64,000 nt of DNA from Bifidobacterium stellenboschense (GCF_000741785.1 NZ_JGZP01000005.1:1-64000), one strand, 5' to 3'. Numbered from the stretch's first letter, positions 54,535 to 63,516 are shown. The notes: generated by a model not told the origin, from the sequence alone. A program made the numbers and translations.

Positions 54535-55944
54535 ATGACGTATGCAACCATCAACCCGTACACCGGCGAAACCGTCGCCACCTTCCCGAACGCCACCGCC
54601 GACGAGGTCGACGCCGCGCTTGACAACGCGCATCGCGCCTTCCTCGCATGGCGCGACCTGCCGATCGCGCAGCGCGTCGCCGTGCTCGAACAGGCCGCGC
54701 GCATCCTCGAAGCGAACCGCGGGGACTACGCCGCCACCATCACGCTCGAAATGGGCAAGACCGCGGCGGAGGCGGCCGGCGAGATCGACATCTGCGTGTC
54801 GATGCTGCGCTACTACGTGGAACACGGCGAGGAGCTGCTCGCCCCGCGCTTCCTGCCCGCCAAAGGCTACGGCGACACCGACGTGCAGCTCGTCAACGAT
54901 CCGATGGGCGTGATCTTCGCCGTCGAACCATGGAACTTCCCCTACTATCAGGTCGTGCGCATCACCGCGCCGCAGCTCACCGCCGGCAACGTCATCGTGC
55001 TCAAGCACGCCTCGAACGTGCCGCAGTGCGCCGCGCGCATGGAGGAGCTGTTCCGACTCGCCGCCGAAAACGCCGGCATCGACGGGGACGTGGCAGGCGG
55101 GCTCCTCACCAACCTGTACCTGCCCCACGACCAGACCGAGCGCGTCATCGCCAGCCCGTACGTGCGCGGCGTGGCGCTCACCGGTTCCGAGAAGGCCGGT
55201 GCGCTTGTGGCCTCGCTCGCCGCGAAGCACTTGAAGAAGAGCACGCTGGAGCTCGGCGGTGCCGACGCGTTCATCGTGCTTTCCGACGCCGACGTGGACA
55301 AGGCCGCCGACTGGGCGGTGCAGGGACGCAACTGGAACGCCGGTCAGGTGTGCGTCTCCTCGAAGCGGCTCATCGTGGTCGACGAGGCGTACGACCGGTT
55401 CCTCGCCCGCTACCGCGAAGGCGCGGCGAAGCTCGTCGCCGGTGATCCGAACGACCCGAAGACGACGCTCGCGCCGCTGTCGAGCGAGGGCGCGAAGCGC
55501 ACGCTGCAGCGGCAGGTCGACGAGGCCGTGGCACAGGGAGCCAAGGTCGAATACCTCGCCGACGTGCCGGAAACCGGCGCGTTCTTCCCGCCCGCGCTGC
55601 TCACCGACGTGAGCGAAAGCAACGACGCGTTCCACACCGAGTTCTTCGGGCCGGTCGCGCAGCTGTACCGTGCGAAGGACGAGGACGACGCGGTGCGCAT
55701 CGCCAACGACTCGCCGTTCGGGCTCGGCGGCTCCGTGTTCAGTCGGGACATCCGCCATGCGCAGCAGGTGGCGCGCCGGCTCGACACCGGCATGGTCGCC
55801 GTCAACCATCCGACCATCGTCGCGGCGGACATCCCGTTCGGCGGCGTGAAGAACTCCGGCTACGGCCATGAGCTCATCGACCTGGGATTGAAGGAGTTCG
55901 TCAACCAGAAGGTCATCGCCGTGGGCGACATCGACGCCCTGTGA
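54535..55944 (+). CDS. NAD(P)-dependent semialdehyde dehydrogenase
   Basis: An aldehyde dehydrogenase of 469 residues of the succinate-semialdehyde (GabD) type. The general-base Glu lies in LELGGADAFIVL and the catalytic Cys in NAGQVCVSSKRLIV. The NAD-binding segment EPWNFPYYQVVRITAPQL and ALTGSEKAG are intact, and the C-terminal PFGGVKNSGYGHEL is standard. The substrate range is uncertain in this family. AAGGACCC at 54521-54528 decides ATG 54535 over a longer frame. No gamma-aminobutyrate genes are nearby, so a role in aldehyde detoxification is equally possible. Confidence 0.9.
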   Translation: MTYATINPYTGETVATFPNATADEVDAALDNAHRAFLAWRDLPIAQRVAVLEQAARILEANRGDYAATITLEMGKTAAEAAGEIDICVSMLRYYVEHGEELLAPRFLPAKGYGDTDVQLVNDPMGVIFAVEPWNFPYYQVVRITAPQLTAGNVIVLKHASNVPQCAARMEELFRLAAENAGIDGDVAGGLLTNLYLPHDQTERVIASPYVRGVALTGSEKAGALVASLAAKHLKKSTLELGGADAFIVLSDADVDKAADWAVQGRNWNAGQVCVSSKRLIVVDEAYDRFLARYREGAAKLVAGDPNDPKTTLAPLSSEGAKRTLQRQVDEAVAQGAKVEYLADVPETGAFFPPALLTDVSESNDAFHTEFFGPVAQLYRAKDEDDAVRIANDSPFGLGGSVFSRDIRHAQQVARRLDTGMVAVNHPTIVAADIPFGGVKNSGYGHELIDLGLKEFVNQKVIAVGDIDAL

Positions 55945-56023
55945 CGGTTGAGGCTGCGGGTATTGGCGATCGTGTGGGCCGCCGGGCCGGTGCGGCGAAG
56001 GTCCTTCGCGCGGCCACGAACGG

Positions 56024-57022
56024 TTACGGGCGCTTCGGACGCTCCAGATGGCGACGCGCCAGGTCGAACGTGTAGACGGCGAGGGCGAGCCAGATCACCG
56101 AGAACGAGACGAATCGGTGGGCGGGCACGTGTTCGCCGAGCACCGCGATGCCGAGGATCAGCTGGATGGTGGGCGTGATGTACTGCGTGAAGCTCAACGT
56201 GAGGAACGCCGCATGCCGCACGCCGTACGAGGTGAGCACGAGCGGGATCGCGGTGAGCAGGCCGCAACCGGCGAGCAGCGCCCACACCCACCATGGCTCC
56301 CCGGCGGGCACGCCGAACCGCGGCTGCGCGGCGAGCGCCGCGAACGCGAACGGCGCGAGCACGCCGGTCTCGAACGTCAACGATTGGAACGGGTCGAGCG
56401 GAATGAACCGTTTGATCAGGCAATACCCGGAGTAGCTGAACGTCATGAGCAGGGCGAGACCGGGGAACGCGCCCGTGTCGAGCACGTAGAGCGCGCCGCC
56501 CGCCAGCGCGACCCCCATCGAGACGAGGCCGAGCCGCGTGGCCCGTTCATGCAGGATGACCAGCGCGAGCGCCATGTTGATGAGCGGCATGAGGAAGTTC
56601 GCGGCGCTCGCCTCGGAGGTGCGCCCGACGGCGACGAGCCGGATGTACACGACCCAGTCGATGGTGACGAGCACGGCGGCCGCGACCTCCATCCAGAAGA
56701 CGCACGGCTTATGCCACATGGCCTTCACCGCGGCGGCGAATCCGCGCCAGCGTCGCGTGGCCAGCATGAACAGCGCCATGACGACGGCCGCCGTGAGAAT
56801 GCGGTAGAGCATCACGTTCATCGACGGCACGGTGGCGAGCGCCGCCCAGTACAGGGGGAACATGCCATAGACGAACGCCTGGGCGAGCGTCGCGGCGACG
56901 CCCCGCGGCGTCTGCACGACGCGTTCGCCGGTTTGCGTCGTCGTCGCCGGGGCGCGTTCGGCGGCGGTGTCGCCGCCTGCGCTCGTCGCGTCGTGTGCGT
57001 GAGGTGCCGGTTCGTTCGTCAT
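56024..57022 (-). CDS. RarD/EamA-family permease
   Basis: A 332-residue membrane protein with about ten helices after a 40-residue hydrophilic start. RarD features include QAFVYGMFPLYWAALATVPSMNVMLYRI near the first helices, and VIDW-like TIDWVVYIRLVAVGR. The final helices have YGVRHAAFLTLSFTQYITPTIQLILG, characteristic of the RarD subgroup (EamA, drug/metabolite exporters). Substrate unknown. The start at 57022 is supported by GAAAG eight bases upstream (weak). It converges on the dehydrogenase gene with an 80-base gap, and shares a 292-base divergent spacer with the unknown gene at 57315. Confidence 0.88.
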   Translation of the reverse strand: MTNEPAPHAHDATSAGGDTAAERAPATTTQTGERVVQTPRGVAATLAQAFVYGMFPLYWAALATVPSMNVMLYRILTAAVVMALFMLATRRWRGFAAAVKAMWHKPCVFWMEVAAAVLVTIDWVVYIRLVAVGRTSEASAANFLMPLINMALALVILHERATRLGLVSMGVALAGGALYVLDTGAFPGLALLMTFSYSGYCLIKRFIPLDPFQSLTFETGVLAPFAFAALAAQPRFGVPAGEPWWVWALLAGCGLLTAIPLVLTSYGVRHAAFLTLSFTQYITPTIQLILGIAVLGEHVPAHRFVSFSVIWLALAVYTFDLARRHLERPKRP

Positions 57023-57314
57023 GTCGTCTTTCGTCGTGGTCGATGGTGGTTGGTGATTGCGGCCGGTGGCGATTGTATCGCGTCCGCGGAATGGTGTGCG
57101 GCGTCCGCGGGAATGGGGTGCGGTCATCGTGCGGAATGGTGTGTGGCGGCGCGCGAAACCCGCGATGGTGGTGGATAAAGGCGTGCTCGTCCACCGGGTT
57201 TTCCACCGTCGGGCACGGGCATGTGGATGGGTTTGCCCGTGCCGCGACGGGGTTCTACCGTGGGGTGCACGGGGAGGGCGACGGCGCCTTCCGCAGGATC
57301 TCGGAGGGGGAATC

Positions 57315-58142
57315 ATGATGATGGTCGATATGCCGGATGGTCTGGTGGCCGATGTGCCGCGTGGCGTGCCGGTCGGCACCGGCATGGTCGCGGCGGAGAA
57401 TTCCAATCGCGGCGGTGATGCAGGTGTCCGTGGGGCTCGCGCCCATGACGGGGATGATATTCCGCGGGACGTGCCGGTCGCGACGATCCGGGTGGCCGAT
57501 GTGGTCGCCTTGTTCCGTGAGAACGATCTGGTGACGTATGGGGATGCGCGGCGCGAGTTCTTCATCCAGTTGAATCTCAATCCGTTCCGGCCGCGGTCGC
57601 GCGCGTTCCACGAGCATGTGGAGGACGCGTTCGCCCAATGGTTCGCGTTCGATTATCATCTCGACGTCTCCGGTCTGACGCCGTTCGCCGTGGCCGCCGC
57701 GTATGAGCGTCTCGACCGCGGCGATCTGGGGGAGCGGGGCTATCGCGATCTGTGCGAGATGTCATCCTCGAACGTGGCCTCGTGGTTCTGGGTGCGTGGC
57801 GCGTGCGCCGGGGCGGGTGTCGTGACGGTGGAGGATCTGGCGCATGGCGGCGTGCTCGACGTGCGTGACCGGGCGGCGGCGCGGCGGTTCGACGGCGCGT
57901 GCGGCGGCACGATCATCGGTCGCGTGGCGGAGGTGCGCGGCGTGTGGCGCATGCCGTGGGTGACGCTGTATGAGGCGCATACGCCGGACGACGACGCGTT
58001 CCGTGCGCATGTGGCGGCTTCGCTGCGTGCGTGGGAGCCGGGGTATGTGGATTACGCGCGTCTGCTGTTCGGTCGGGACCGTCGTCTCAAGGTCGATTGG
58101 GAGGAGGTGGCGGATGCGGGCTCGACGCGGTTGCGTGGATGA
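57315..58142 (+). CDS. Conserved-looking protein of unknown function
   Basis: A soluble protein of 275 residues, not recognised. The first 50 residues are Gly/Asp/Val-rich and probably disordered. The rest is alpha/beta: VPVATIRVADVVALFRENDLVTYGDARREFFIQ, a helical region with Trp and Tyr, and a C-terminal WEPGYVDYARLLFGRDRRLKVDWEEV. No metal-binding or catalytic motif stands out. GGAGGGGG at 57303-57310 supports an ATG at 57315; ATGs at 57318 and 57321 follow. Upstream DNA (57085-57170) repeats GCGGAATGGTGTG-like words. Confidence 0.72.
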   Translation: MMMVDMPDGLVADVPRGVPVGTGMVAAENSNRGGDAGVRGARAHDGDDIPRDVPVATIRVADVVALFRENDLVTYGDARREFFIQLNLNPFRPRSRAFHEHVEDAFAQWFAFDYHLDVSGLTPFAVAAAYERLDRGDLGERGYRDLCEMSSSNVASWFWVRGACAGAGVVTVEDLAHGGVLDVRDRAAARRFDGACGGTIIGRVAEVRGVWRMPWVTLYEAHTPDDDAFRAHVAASLRAWEPGYVDYARLLFGRDRRLKVDWEEVADAGSTRLRG

Positions 58143-58218
58143 CGTCGCGTCCACGCCGATGCCGCCGTGGTGATGGACGCTGTGGTGACGGATGCCGCGT
58201 GATGGTGGCGGAACGCAC

Positions 58219-58258
58219 AGGGCCGTGGCCGGAGACTGATGCTCCGGGCCACGACCCT
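58219..58258. terminator. Stem-loop between convergent genes
   Basis: A 16-pair imperfect stem (58219-58234 with 58242-58258, one mismatch and one bulge) around a seven-base loop. It could end both converging genes; only a short T pair follows. Confidence 0.5.
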
Positions 58259-58313
58259 TCGGTGTTGCTGGTGCGGACGCGCCCTTGCGTCGGTACCGGG
58301 CGATGCGTGCGGA

Positions 58314-58742
58314 TCAGTACTTGTTGGCGCCGGTGCCGACGAAGTTCACCTTGAATCCGTGCTGGTAGTGCAGGAACATGCTGGCGCCGTAGCGGTCGAC
58401 CGGACGGTGGGTGAACAGCATGCGGATCGCGAACGCGATCTGCACGTCCTCCGGCAGGGCGAGGAACGCCTTGTGCGCGTCCCAGTAGGGTTCGCGCACG
58501 ATGGCGGCGTCCGGCACGTAGGCGTAGCCGTAGCCGTCCTCGTTCACGTAGCCCATGAACGGCAGGTCCCACGCGTTGTAGCGGGTGAGCTTGGCCTTGT
58601 ATTCCTCGACCTCGGCCAGCGCGGCGTCGCTGATGCCGAACGACTTGGCGACCTTGTTGGCTTCTGCGGTCTTCTCCTCCGGGGTCTTGTCGAACATGTC
58701 GAAGTTGACGGTGATTTCCTTGTCCGTGGTTTCCTCTGCCAT
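58314..58742 (-). CDS. Small acidic protein of unknown function
   Basis: A 142-residue soluble protein I cannot place. The N-terminal third is acidic and helical (DKTPEEKTAEANKVAKSF), the remainder rich in aromatic residues (PFMGYVNEDGYGYAYVP, then FLHYQHGFKVNFVG). No signal peptide or membrane segment is seen. AAGGAAGGA precedes the ATG. Upstream are a perfect inverted repeat (58763-58789), within the likely leader or promoter, and a LacI-type palindrome (58877-58890). Such a controlled small gene with good codon use suggests a metabolic or stress role. Confidence 0.75.
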   Translation of the reverse strand: MAEETTDKEITVNFDMFDKTPEEKTAEANKVAKSFGISDAALAEVEEYKAKLTRYNAWDLPFMGYVNEDGYGYAYVPDAAIVREPYWDAHKAFLALPEDVQIAFAIRMLFTHRPVDRYGASMFLHYQHGFKVNFVGTGANKY

Positions 58743-58762
58743 GACTGCGTCCTTCCTTAATC

Positions 58763-58789
58763 GAATCGAACATTACCTATGTTCGATTC
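58763..58789. promoter_or_regulatory. Perfect 11-bp inverted repeat upstream of the small acidic gene
   Basis: GAATCGAACAT and ATGTTCGATTC around TACCT. It contains the half-sites TCGAAC and GTTCGA of actinobacterial LexA boxes, but nine bases apart instead of four. It may be an operator or an mRNA hairpin 20 bases before the ATG. Confidence 0.6.
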
Positions 58790-58876
58790 TGTGGTGAGAA
58801 AATGTACGTTTTATCCGATGTTGCTTGGGATTCTCGTTGATTCCTTGGTGAACATCTGCGATACAGATTAGCACTG

Positions 58877-58890
58877 TGTGAGCGCTCAAG
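58877..58890. promoter_or_regulatory. LacI-family operator-like palindrome
   Basis: TGTGAGCGCTCAAG, 12 of 14 positions matching TGTGAGCGCTCACA. It is the second such site in the window and lies about 135 bases upstream of the small acidic gene. Confidence 0.6.
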
Positions 58891-59152
58891 GTATTGAAAA
58901 TACGCAATTTCCGGCCTTGTTAACGTGGGCTTTACCTCGCTGGGAGGTATTGTGCGCCTTCTTGGCTTCGTGTGCGAATGACTATGTAATCTACCATCGT
59001 CAATGGTAGGTATTTCATGGAAGCGAACAATCGTGTTCGTTTCCATGCGGCGATCCGGCGTGTCGCGGAATGGAGGTGGGTCGCAGGTGGCCGGCGGCGG
59101 ATGGTGGCGGAGGGCGTGGGCGGTCCGTAGGGCCGGTACAATCGTGAGGGTT

Positions 59153-59226
59153 GCCCCCGTAGCTCAGTCGGTTAGAGCAGCACCCTTATAAGGTGTTTGT
59201 CCTGGGTTCAAGTCCCAGCGGGGGCA
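59153..59226 (+). tRNA. tRNA-Ile (anticodon UAU)
   Basis: A cloverleaf of 74 bases without encoded CCA. The acceptor GCCCCCG pairs perfectly with CGGGGGC (59219-59225). The anticodon stem GCACC/GGTGT encloses CTTATAA, giving TAT at 59187-59189, which reads the isoleucine codon AUA. The T arm CTGGG-TTCAAGT-CCCAG is perfect. Most bacteria read AUA with a CAU tRNA modified by TilS, so this anticodon is uncommon. TACAAT at 59137-59142 is a likely -10 box. Confidence 0.9.
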
Positions 59227-59245
59227 CTTGTTATTTCGTTATTTC

Positions 59246-59422
59246 GGCCCCCTCTGACGAGGGGGCTCCCGGCGAAGCCGGGTGGGGGAGAGAAGAAGAG
59301 CGGCCGTAAGGCCGCGGGGAAATCGAATCGGCCTTCGGCCGATGCCGTATCTTCTGCGGCCTTGAGGCCGCCGTCTCTCCCCCAGTCCGCTGACGCGGAC
59401 AGCCCCCTCGTCAGAGGGGGCC
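59246..59422. repeat. Inverted pair of REP elements, CCCCCTC subtype
   Basis: Forward copy 59246-59292 (hairpin CCCCCTCTGACGAGGGGG, second stem CCCGGC/GCCGGG) and reverse copy 59375-59422 (second stem GTCCGC/GCGGAC). The 82-base centre has three more palindromes: GCGGCCGTAAGGCCGC, CGGCCTTCGGCCG and GCGGCCTTGAGGCCGC. No gene is present between the tRNA and rpmE. Confidence 0.8.
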
Positions 59423-59598
59423 AGGGCGATGGGCTCCCGTTCGTCCTTCGCCCATTGGAACGGTCCTTCGTCGGAGGGGGGCCGGCGCTGCCGCGTGTCC
59501 CAAGTGTCGGGGCGGGGGACTATCATCCACTAGGTTCCGGTTCACGCCAGCCATAGGGGCGTGGCGACCCGGGTCACCTGAATTCCTTAGGAGACATC

Positions 59599-59811
59599 AT
59601 GAAGCAGGGTATCCATCCCGATTACCATGCCGTCGAGGTCCTGTGCTCGTGCGGCAACACCTTCGTCACTCGTTCCACCTACAAGGGCGACCACATGACG
59701 GTCGACGTGTGCTCGAAGTGCCACCCCTTCTACACCGGCAAGCAGAAGATCCTCGACACCGGCGGCCGCGTCGCCCGCTTCGAGCGTCGCTACGGCAAGA
59801 AGGCCAAGTAG
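59599..59811 (+). CDS. rpmE: 50S ribosomal protein L31, zinc form
   Basis: A 70-residue protein of the large ribosomal subunit. The four zinc ligands are present as LCSCGN and VCSKCHPF, marking the C+ form rather than the zinc-independent paralogue. The ending [14 protein letters not shown] is typical. TAGGAGACATC precedes the ATG. A terminator follows, then prfA; rpmE-prfA-prmC order is common in Actinobacteria. Confidence 0.97.
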   Translation: MKQGIHPDYHAVEVLCSCGNTFVTRSTYKGDHMTVDVCSKCHPFYTGKQKILDTGGRVARFERRYGKKAK

Positions 59812-59819
59812 CATACTTG

Positions 59820-59892
59820 ACGCCAGTCCCGCGAGACGGGTCGGCGCGCTTCGGCGTACCGTCCCGCCACCATTCGCAGGACTGGCGTTTTT
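59820..59892 (+). terminator. Terminator after rpmE
   Basis: Ten-base arms ACGCCAGTCC and GGACTGGCGT (59820-59829, 59879-59888), the second followed by TTTTT overall. The 49-base interval folds further on itself. Confidence 0.75.
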
Positions 59893-59982
59893 GTATGCCC
59901 GCGCACACGGCGGCGCGTCCGGACCATGCCGTCCGCGAACCGCGAAACCGAACACCATACCGATCCCGAGGAAGACAAGACC

Positions 59983-61071
59983 ATGGCAGACGAACAGTTC
60001 CCCGCGGCGGCGACCGCGCTGGAGGAATACCGGAACATCGAACAGGAGATGGCCAGCCCCGAGGTGGTGACCAACCCGGACAAGATGCGCAAGCTTGGCC
60101 GCCGTCACGCCGAGCTCGGCGCGATCGTCTCCGCATACAAGACCTACCTTGCCGTGCGCGACGACCTCGAAGCCGCCCGCGAGATGGCCGGCGAGGACCC
60201 CGACTTCGCGGCCGAGGCCAAGCGTCTCGAGGCCGAACTGCCCGCCGCCGAGGAGAAGCTTCGCACCGCGCTCATCCCGCGCGACCCGGACGACGCGCGC
60301 GACACGATCATGGAGATCAAGGCCGGCACCGGCGGCGAGGAGGCCGCGCTGTTCGCCGGCGACCTGCTGCGCATGTACACCCGCTACGCGGAGAAGCGCG
60401 GCTGGACCGTCACCATCCAGTCGGAGAACGGCACCGAGCTCGGCGGCGTCAAGGACGTGCAGATCGCCATCCGCGCCAAGGGCACGCCTGCGCCGGAGGA
60501 CGGCGTGTGGGCGTCCCTCAAGTACGAGGGCGGCGTGCACCGCGTGCAGCGCATCCCCGTCACCGAATCGCAGGGCCGCATCCAGACCTCCGCGGCCGGC
60601 GTGATCGTCTTCCCCGAGGCCGACGAGGACGACGATGAGATCGAGATCGATCCGAAGGACCTGAAGATCGACATCTTCATGAGCTCCGGCCCCGGCGGAC
60701 AGTCCGTGAACACCACGTACTCCGCGGTGCGCATGACGCACATCCCCACCGGCATCACCGTGAACATGCAGGACGAGAAGTCGCAGATCCAGAACCGCGC
60801 CGCCGCGCTGCGCGTGCTCAAGAGCCGCCTGCTCGCCATGAAGCACGAGCAGGAGGCCGCCGAGGCCGCCGACATGCGCCACTCGCAGGTGCGTTCGCTC
60901 GACCGCTCCGAACGCATCCGCACGTACAACTTCCCGGAGAACCGCATCGTCGACCATCGCACCAACTACAAGGCGTACAACCTCGACCAGGTGCTCGACG
61001 GCGACCTGCAGGCCGTGATCGACTCCGACATCCAGGCCGACGAGGCCGAGCGTCTCGCCAACCAGAAGTGA
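59983..61071 (+). CDS. prfA: Peptide chain release factor 1
   Basis: Releases the finished peptide at UAA and UAG stop codons; 362 residues. The catalytic GGQ lies in [10 protein letters not shown]. The stop-codon recognition tripeptide P-x-T appears in [11 protein letters not shown]; release factor 2 would have SPF. The N-terminal coiled domain and the C-terminal [21 protein letters not shown] are complete. A GAGGAAG site lies about nine bases before ATG 59983, which was chosen over upstream starts. The stop overlaps the start of prmC, which methylates this protein's GGQ glutamine. Confidence 0.97.
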   Translation: MADEQFPAAATALEEYRNIEQEMASPEVVTNPDKMRKLGRRHAELGAIVSAYKTYLAVRDDLEAAREMAGEDPDFAAEAKRLEAELPAAEEKLRTALIPRDPDDARDTIMEIKAGTGGEEAALFAGDLLRMYTRYAEKRGWTVTIQSENGTELGGVKDVQIAIRAKGTPAPEDGVWASLKYEGGVHRVQRIPVTESQGRIQTSAAGVIVFPEADEDDDEIEIDPKDLKIDIFMSSGPGGQSVNTTYSAVRMTHIPTGITVNMQDEKSQIQNRAAALRVLKSRLLAMKHEQEAAEAADMRHSQVRSLDRSERIRTYNFPENRIVDHRTNYKAYNLDQVLDGDLQAVIDSDIQADEAERLANQK

Positions 61072-61955
61072 TGATGGACATCGACGACATGATCCGCGCC
61101 GCGGCCGCGCGGCTGCGCGAGGCGGGCGTCGACACGCCCGAGCATGACGCGAAGCTCCTGCTCGCCGAGGCGGCGGGCGTGGAACTGCGCGACGTCGACA
61201 AGGCGCTCCTCATGGGCGATCCGCTCGACGTCGACGCAGACCGCTTCGATGCGATGGTCGCCCGCCGCGCCACTCGCGAGCCGCTGCAGCACATCACCGG
61301 CCACGCGCCGTTCCGCTACCTCGACCTCAAGGTCGGCCCGGGCGTGTTCATCCCACGGCCGGAGACCGAGACCGTCGTGCAGGCGGGGCTCGACTGGATC
61401 ACGCGCAACGGGCTGTACCACCCGATCGTCGTCGACCTGTGCGCCGGCTCGGGCGCGATCGGCCTCGCCGTCGCGACCGAGGTGCCCGGCGCCGAGGTGT
61501 GGGCCGTCGAGAAATCGCCGGAAGCGTACGCGTGGACGGAACGCAACCGCGACCTCGTCGCACGCGCGAACCCGACCGCCGGCTACAACTACCATCTCGA
61601 ACTCGGCGACGCGACCAGCACGCTCACCCTTCCGCAGCTCGACGGGCGCGTGGACGTCGTCATCACGAACCCGCCGTACGTGCCGCTCGACCAGATCCCC
61701 GAACAGCCGGAGGTGCGCGACCACGATCCCGCGCTCGCGCTGTACGGCGGCTCGGCGGACGGCGCGCTCATCCCCGAGCGGATCGTGCTGCGCGCCGCGC
61801 GGCTGCTGCGTGCCGGCGGCGTGCTCGTCATGGAGCACGACGTGACGCAGGGGGAGCGGCTCGTCGCCTACGCGCGCGCGAACGGCTTCGCCTCGGCGCG
61901 CACCGAGAACGACTGGACCGGCCGCCCGCGTTTCCTCTTCGCCGAACGCGCATAG
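61071..61955 (+). CDS. prmC: Release factor glutamine methyltransferase
   Basis: Methylates the GGQ glutamine of release factors with S-adenosylmethionine; 294 residues. The N-terminal helical domain (about 1-75) binds the release factor. The methyltransferase domain has VDLCAGSGAIGLAVA (AdoMet loop) and the NPPY motif in VVITNPPYVPL, the residues that hold the glutamine amide. Starts at GTG 61068, ATG 61071 or ATG 61074 are all possible and all overlap or abut the prfA stop, so translation is coupled. A stem-loop follows. Confidence 0.95.
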   Translation: MMDIDDMIRAAAARLREAGVDTPEHDAKLLLAEAAGVELRDVDKALLMGDPLDVDADRFDAMVARRATREPLQHITGHAPFRYLDLKVGPGVFIPRPETETVVQAGLDWITRNGLYHPIVVDLCAGSGAIGLAVATEVPGAEVWAVEKSPEAYAWTERNRDLVARANPTAGYNYHLELGDATSTLTLPQLDGRVDVVITNPPYVPLDQIPEQPEVRDHDPALALYGGSADGALIPERIVLRAARLLRAGGVLVMEHDVTQGERLVAYARANGFASARTENDWTGRPRFLFAERA

Positions 61956-61958
61956 CCG

Positions 61959-61985
61959 AGGCCTCCCTCGTCACGGGGGAGGCCT
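61959..61985 (+). terminator. Stem-loop after prmC
   Basis: Nine-base arms AGGCCTCCC and GGGAGGCCT around TCGTCACGG. The following TCGTGTCT is only a weak T-run. Confidence 0.55.
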
Positions 61986-62280
61986 TCGTGTCTCGGAATA
62001 TGGAAAATGACCGCTATGTGGGCTCGAATGTGGGTTGTCTCACAATAAGAAACACCATTGCGGGCGGTACCGGCATGCCTGTATAACAGTCGGCGGCAAG
62101 CATCGTGGAAGAGGAGACACGGGTGCCGCGCATGGCCACAAGCCGTGCGGCCGCACGCCGACAGGAGTCCCGCGCGCACATCATGCGCGTTCCCGCACGA
62201 GCCGGCAGTCCCGGAGGGTCCGGGAAGAGGCTCATGGCCGCGATGCGCAATTCACGAAGAAGAAAGAAGGCAGAACAGTC
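61986..62280. other. Upstream region of the livJ gene
   Basis: No gene is supported. A more A/T-rich stretch lies at 61998-62080 (including TTGTCTCACAATAAG), where the livJ promoter is likely. The rest is ordinary, ending with a purine-rich AAGAAGAAAGAAGG before the ATG. Confidence 0.45.
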
Positions 62281-63459
62281 ATGTTCTCCAAGAAGATGAT
62301 CGCGGCCGGCGCGGCCGCCGTCATGGCCATGTCCCTCGCCGGATGCTCCGGCGGCAGCATGGACGACTCCTCCAGCTCCAGCTCCGCCGCCTCGGGCGAC
62401 ACCATCACCATCGGTTCCGTGACCACCAACTCCGGCACCGCCGCCGCGTACGGCGAGGCCGAGGTCAAGGGCTTCGAGCTGGCCGTCTCCGAGATCAACG
62501 CCAAGGGCGGCATCAACGGCAAGAAGGTCAAGCTGGAGTCCCTCGACGACAAGGGCGACGCCACCGAGGCGTCCAACGCCTACAACAAGCTCGCCGCCGA
62601 CAACAGCGTGCTCGCCGTGGCCGGCCCGACCATCTCCGCCACCACCGCCGCCGTCGCGCCGCTGGCCGACCAGACCAAGCTGGTCACCATCGCCCCGGCC
62701 GCCACCGCCGACTCCATCGAGACCGGCAACTACCTGTTCCGCACCTGCTTCAAGGACTCCTACCAGGGTGAGGTGGCCGCCCGCTTCGCCGCCGAGAACC
62801 TGAAGGTCAAGAAGGTCGCCGTGCTCTACGGCACCGGCGATCCGTACTCCTCCGGCGTGGGCGAGGCCTTCGCCAAGGCCGCCGAGAAGCTCGGCATGCA
62901 GGTGGTCGACAAGGAGAGCTCCTCCTCCGCCGACGACACCGAGTACTCCGCCCAGCTGCAGAAGATCCAGGCCTCCGGCGCCGAGCTGCTGTACGCCCCG
63001 TACTACTACTCCGTGGCCGGCCCGTACATCATCCCGCAGGCCCGCTCCGTCGGCTTCGAGGGCTACGTGATGGGCCCCGACGGCTACGACGGCCTCAAGC
63101 TCACCGGCGACAAGTCCCAGTACGACAAGACCTTCTACACCACCCACTACTCGGCCGACGACACCTCCAACACCAAGGTGCAGGACTTCATCAAGTCCTA
63201 CAAGGCCAAGAACAACGCCGATCCGAACACCTTCGCCGCCCTCGGCTACGACACGATCTACATGATCAAGCAGGCCATCGAGAAGGCCGGCAAGAGCGCC
63301 ACCCGCGAGGACGTGCGCAACGCCGTCGCCGGCATGAGCTTCGAAGGCGTCACCGGCAAGTTCACGATGGACAAGTCCGGCTCGCCGACCAAGTCCGTGA
63401 TCGTGCTCGAGCTCAAGGACGGCAAGCCCGTCTACAACACCACCGTCCAGCCCAAGTGA
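62281..63459 (+). CDS. livJ: Branched-chain amino-acid ABC transporter substrate-binding lipoprotein
   Basis: A 392-residue type I periplasmic-binding-fold protein. The signal peptide ends in the lipobox MSLAGCSGG, so the protein is tethered to the membrane by a lipidated Cys near residue 21. A Ser-rich spacer follows, then the leucine/isoleucine/valine-binding fold (IGSVTTNSGTAAAYGEAEVKGFELAVSEINAKGGINGKKV) and the ligand-site segment AGPTISATTAAVAPLADQ. The length is normal. The purine-rich AAGAAAGAAGG site sets the start. A strong terminator-like stem separates it from livH; partial read-through would give excess binding protein over permease, as in other such operons. Amino-acid specificity cannot be told. 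Confidence 0.95.
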   Translation: MFSKKMIAAGAAAVMAMSLAGCSGGSMDDSSSSSSAASGDTITIGSVTTNSGTAAAYGEAEVKGFELAVSEINAKGGINGKKVKLESLDDKGDATEASNAYNKLAADNSVLAVAGPTISATTAAVAPLADQTKLVTIAPAATADSIETGNYLFRTCFKDSYQGEVAARFAAENLKVKKVAVLYGTGDPYSSGVGEAFAKAAEKLGMQVVDKESSSSADDTEYSAQLQKIQASGAELLYAPYYYSVAGPYIIPQARSVGFEGYVMGPDGYDGLKLTGDKSQYDKTFYTTHYSADDTSNTKVQDFIKSYKAKNNADPNTFAALGYDTIYMIKQAIEKAGKSATREDVRNAVAGMSFEGVTGKFTMDKSGSPTKSVIVLELKDGKPVYNTTVQPK

Positions 63460-63516
63460 GCCACGCTCCAGTGAGTTCCGCCCACCAGGGTCGCGACGCG
63501 TGACGCGATGAGAACA

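Larger units (their letters stand above)
58743..59152. other. Regulatory spacer between the small acidic gene and the tRNA
   Basis: No gene is seen. It is clearly more A/T-rich than the rest of the window and holds the inverted repeat at 58763-58789, the LacI-type palindrome at 58877-58890, and TACAAT at 59137-59142, a likely -10 box for the tRNA. Confidence 0.5.

Noticed and set aside
58763-58789. A LexA SOS box
   Set aside because: Half-site sequence fits but the spacing is nine bases instead of four.
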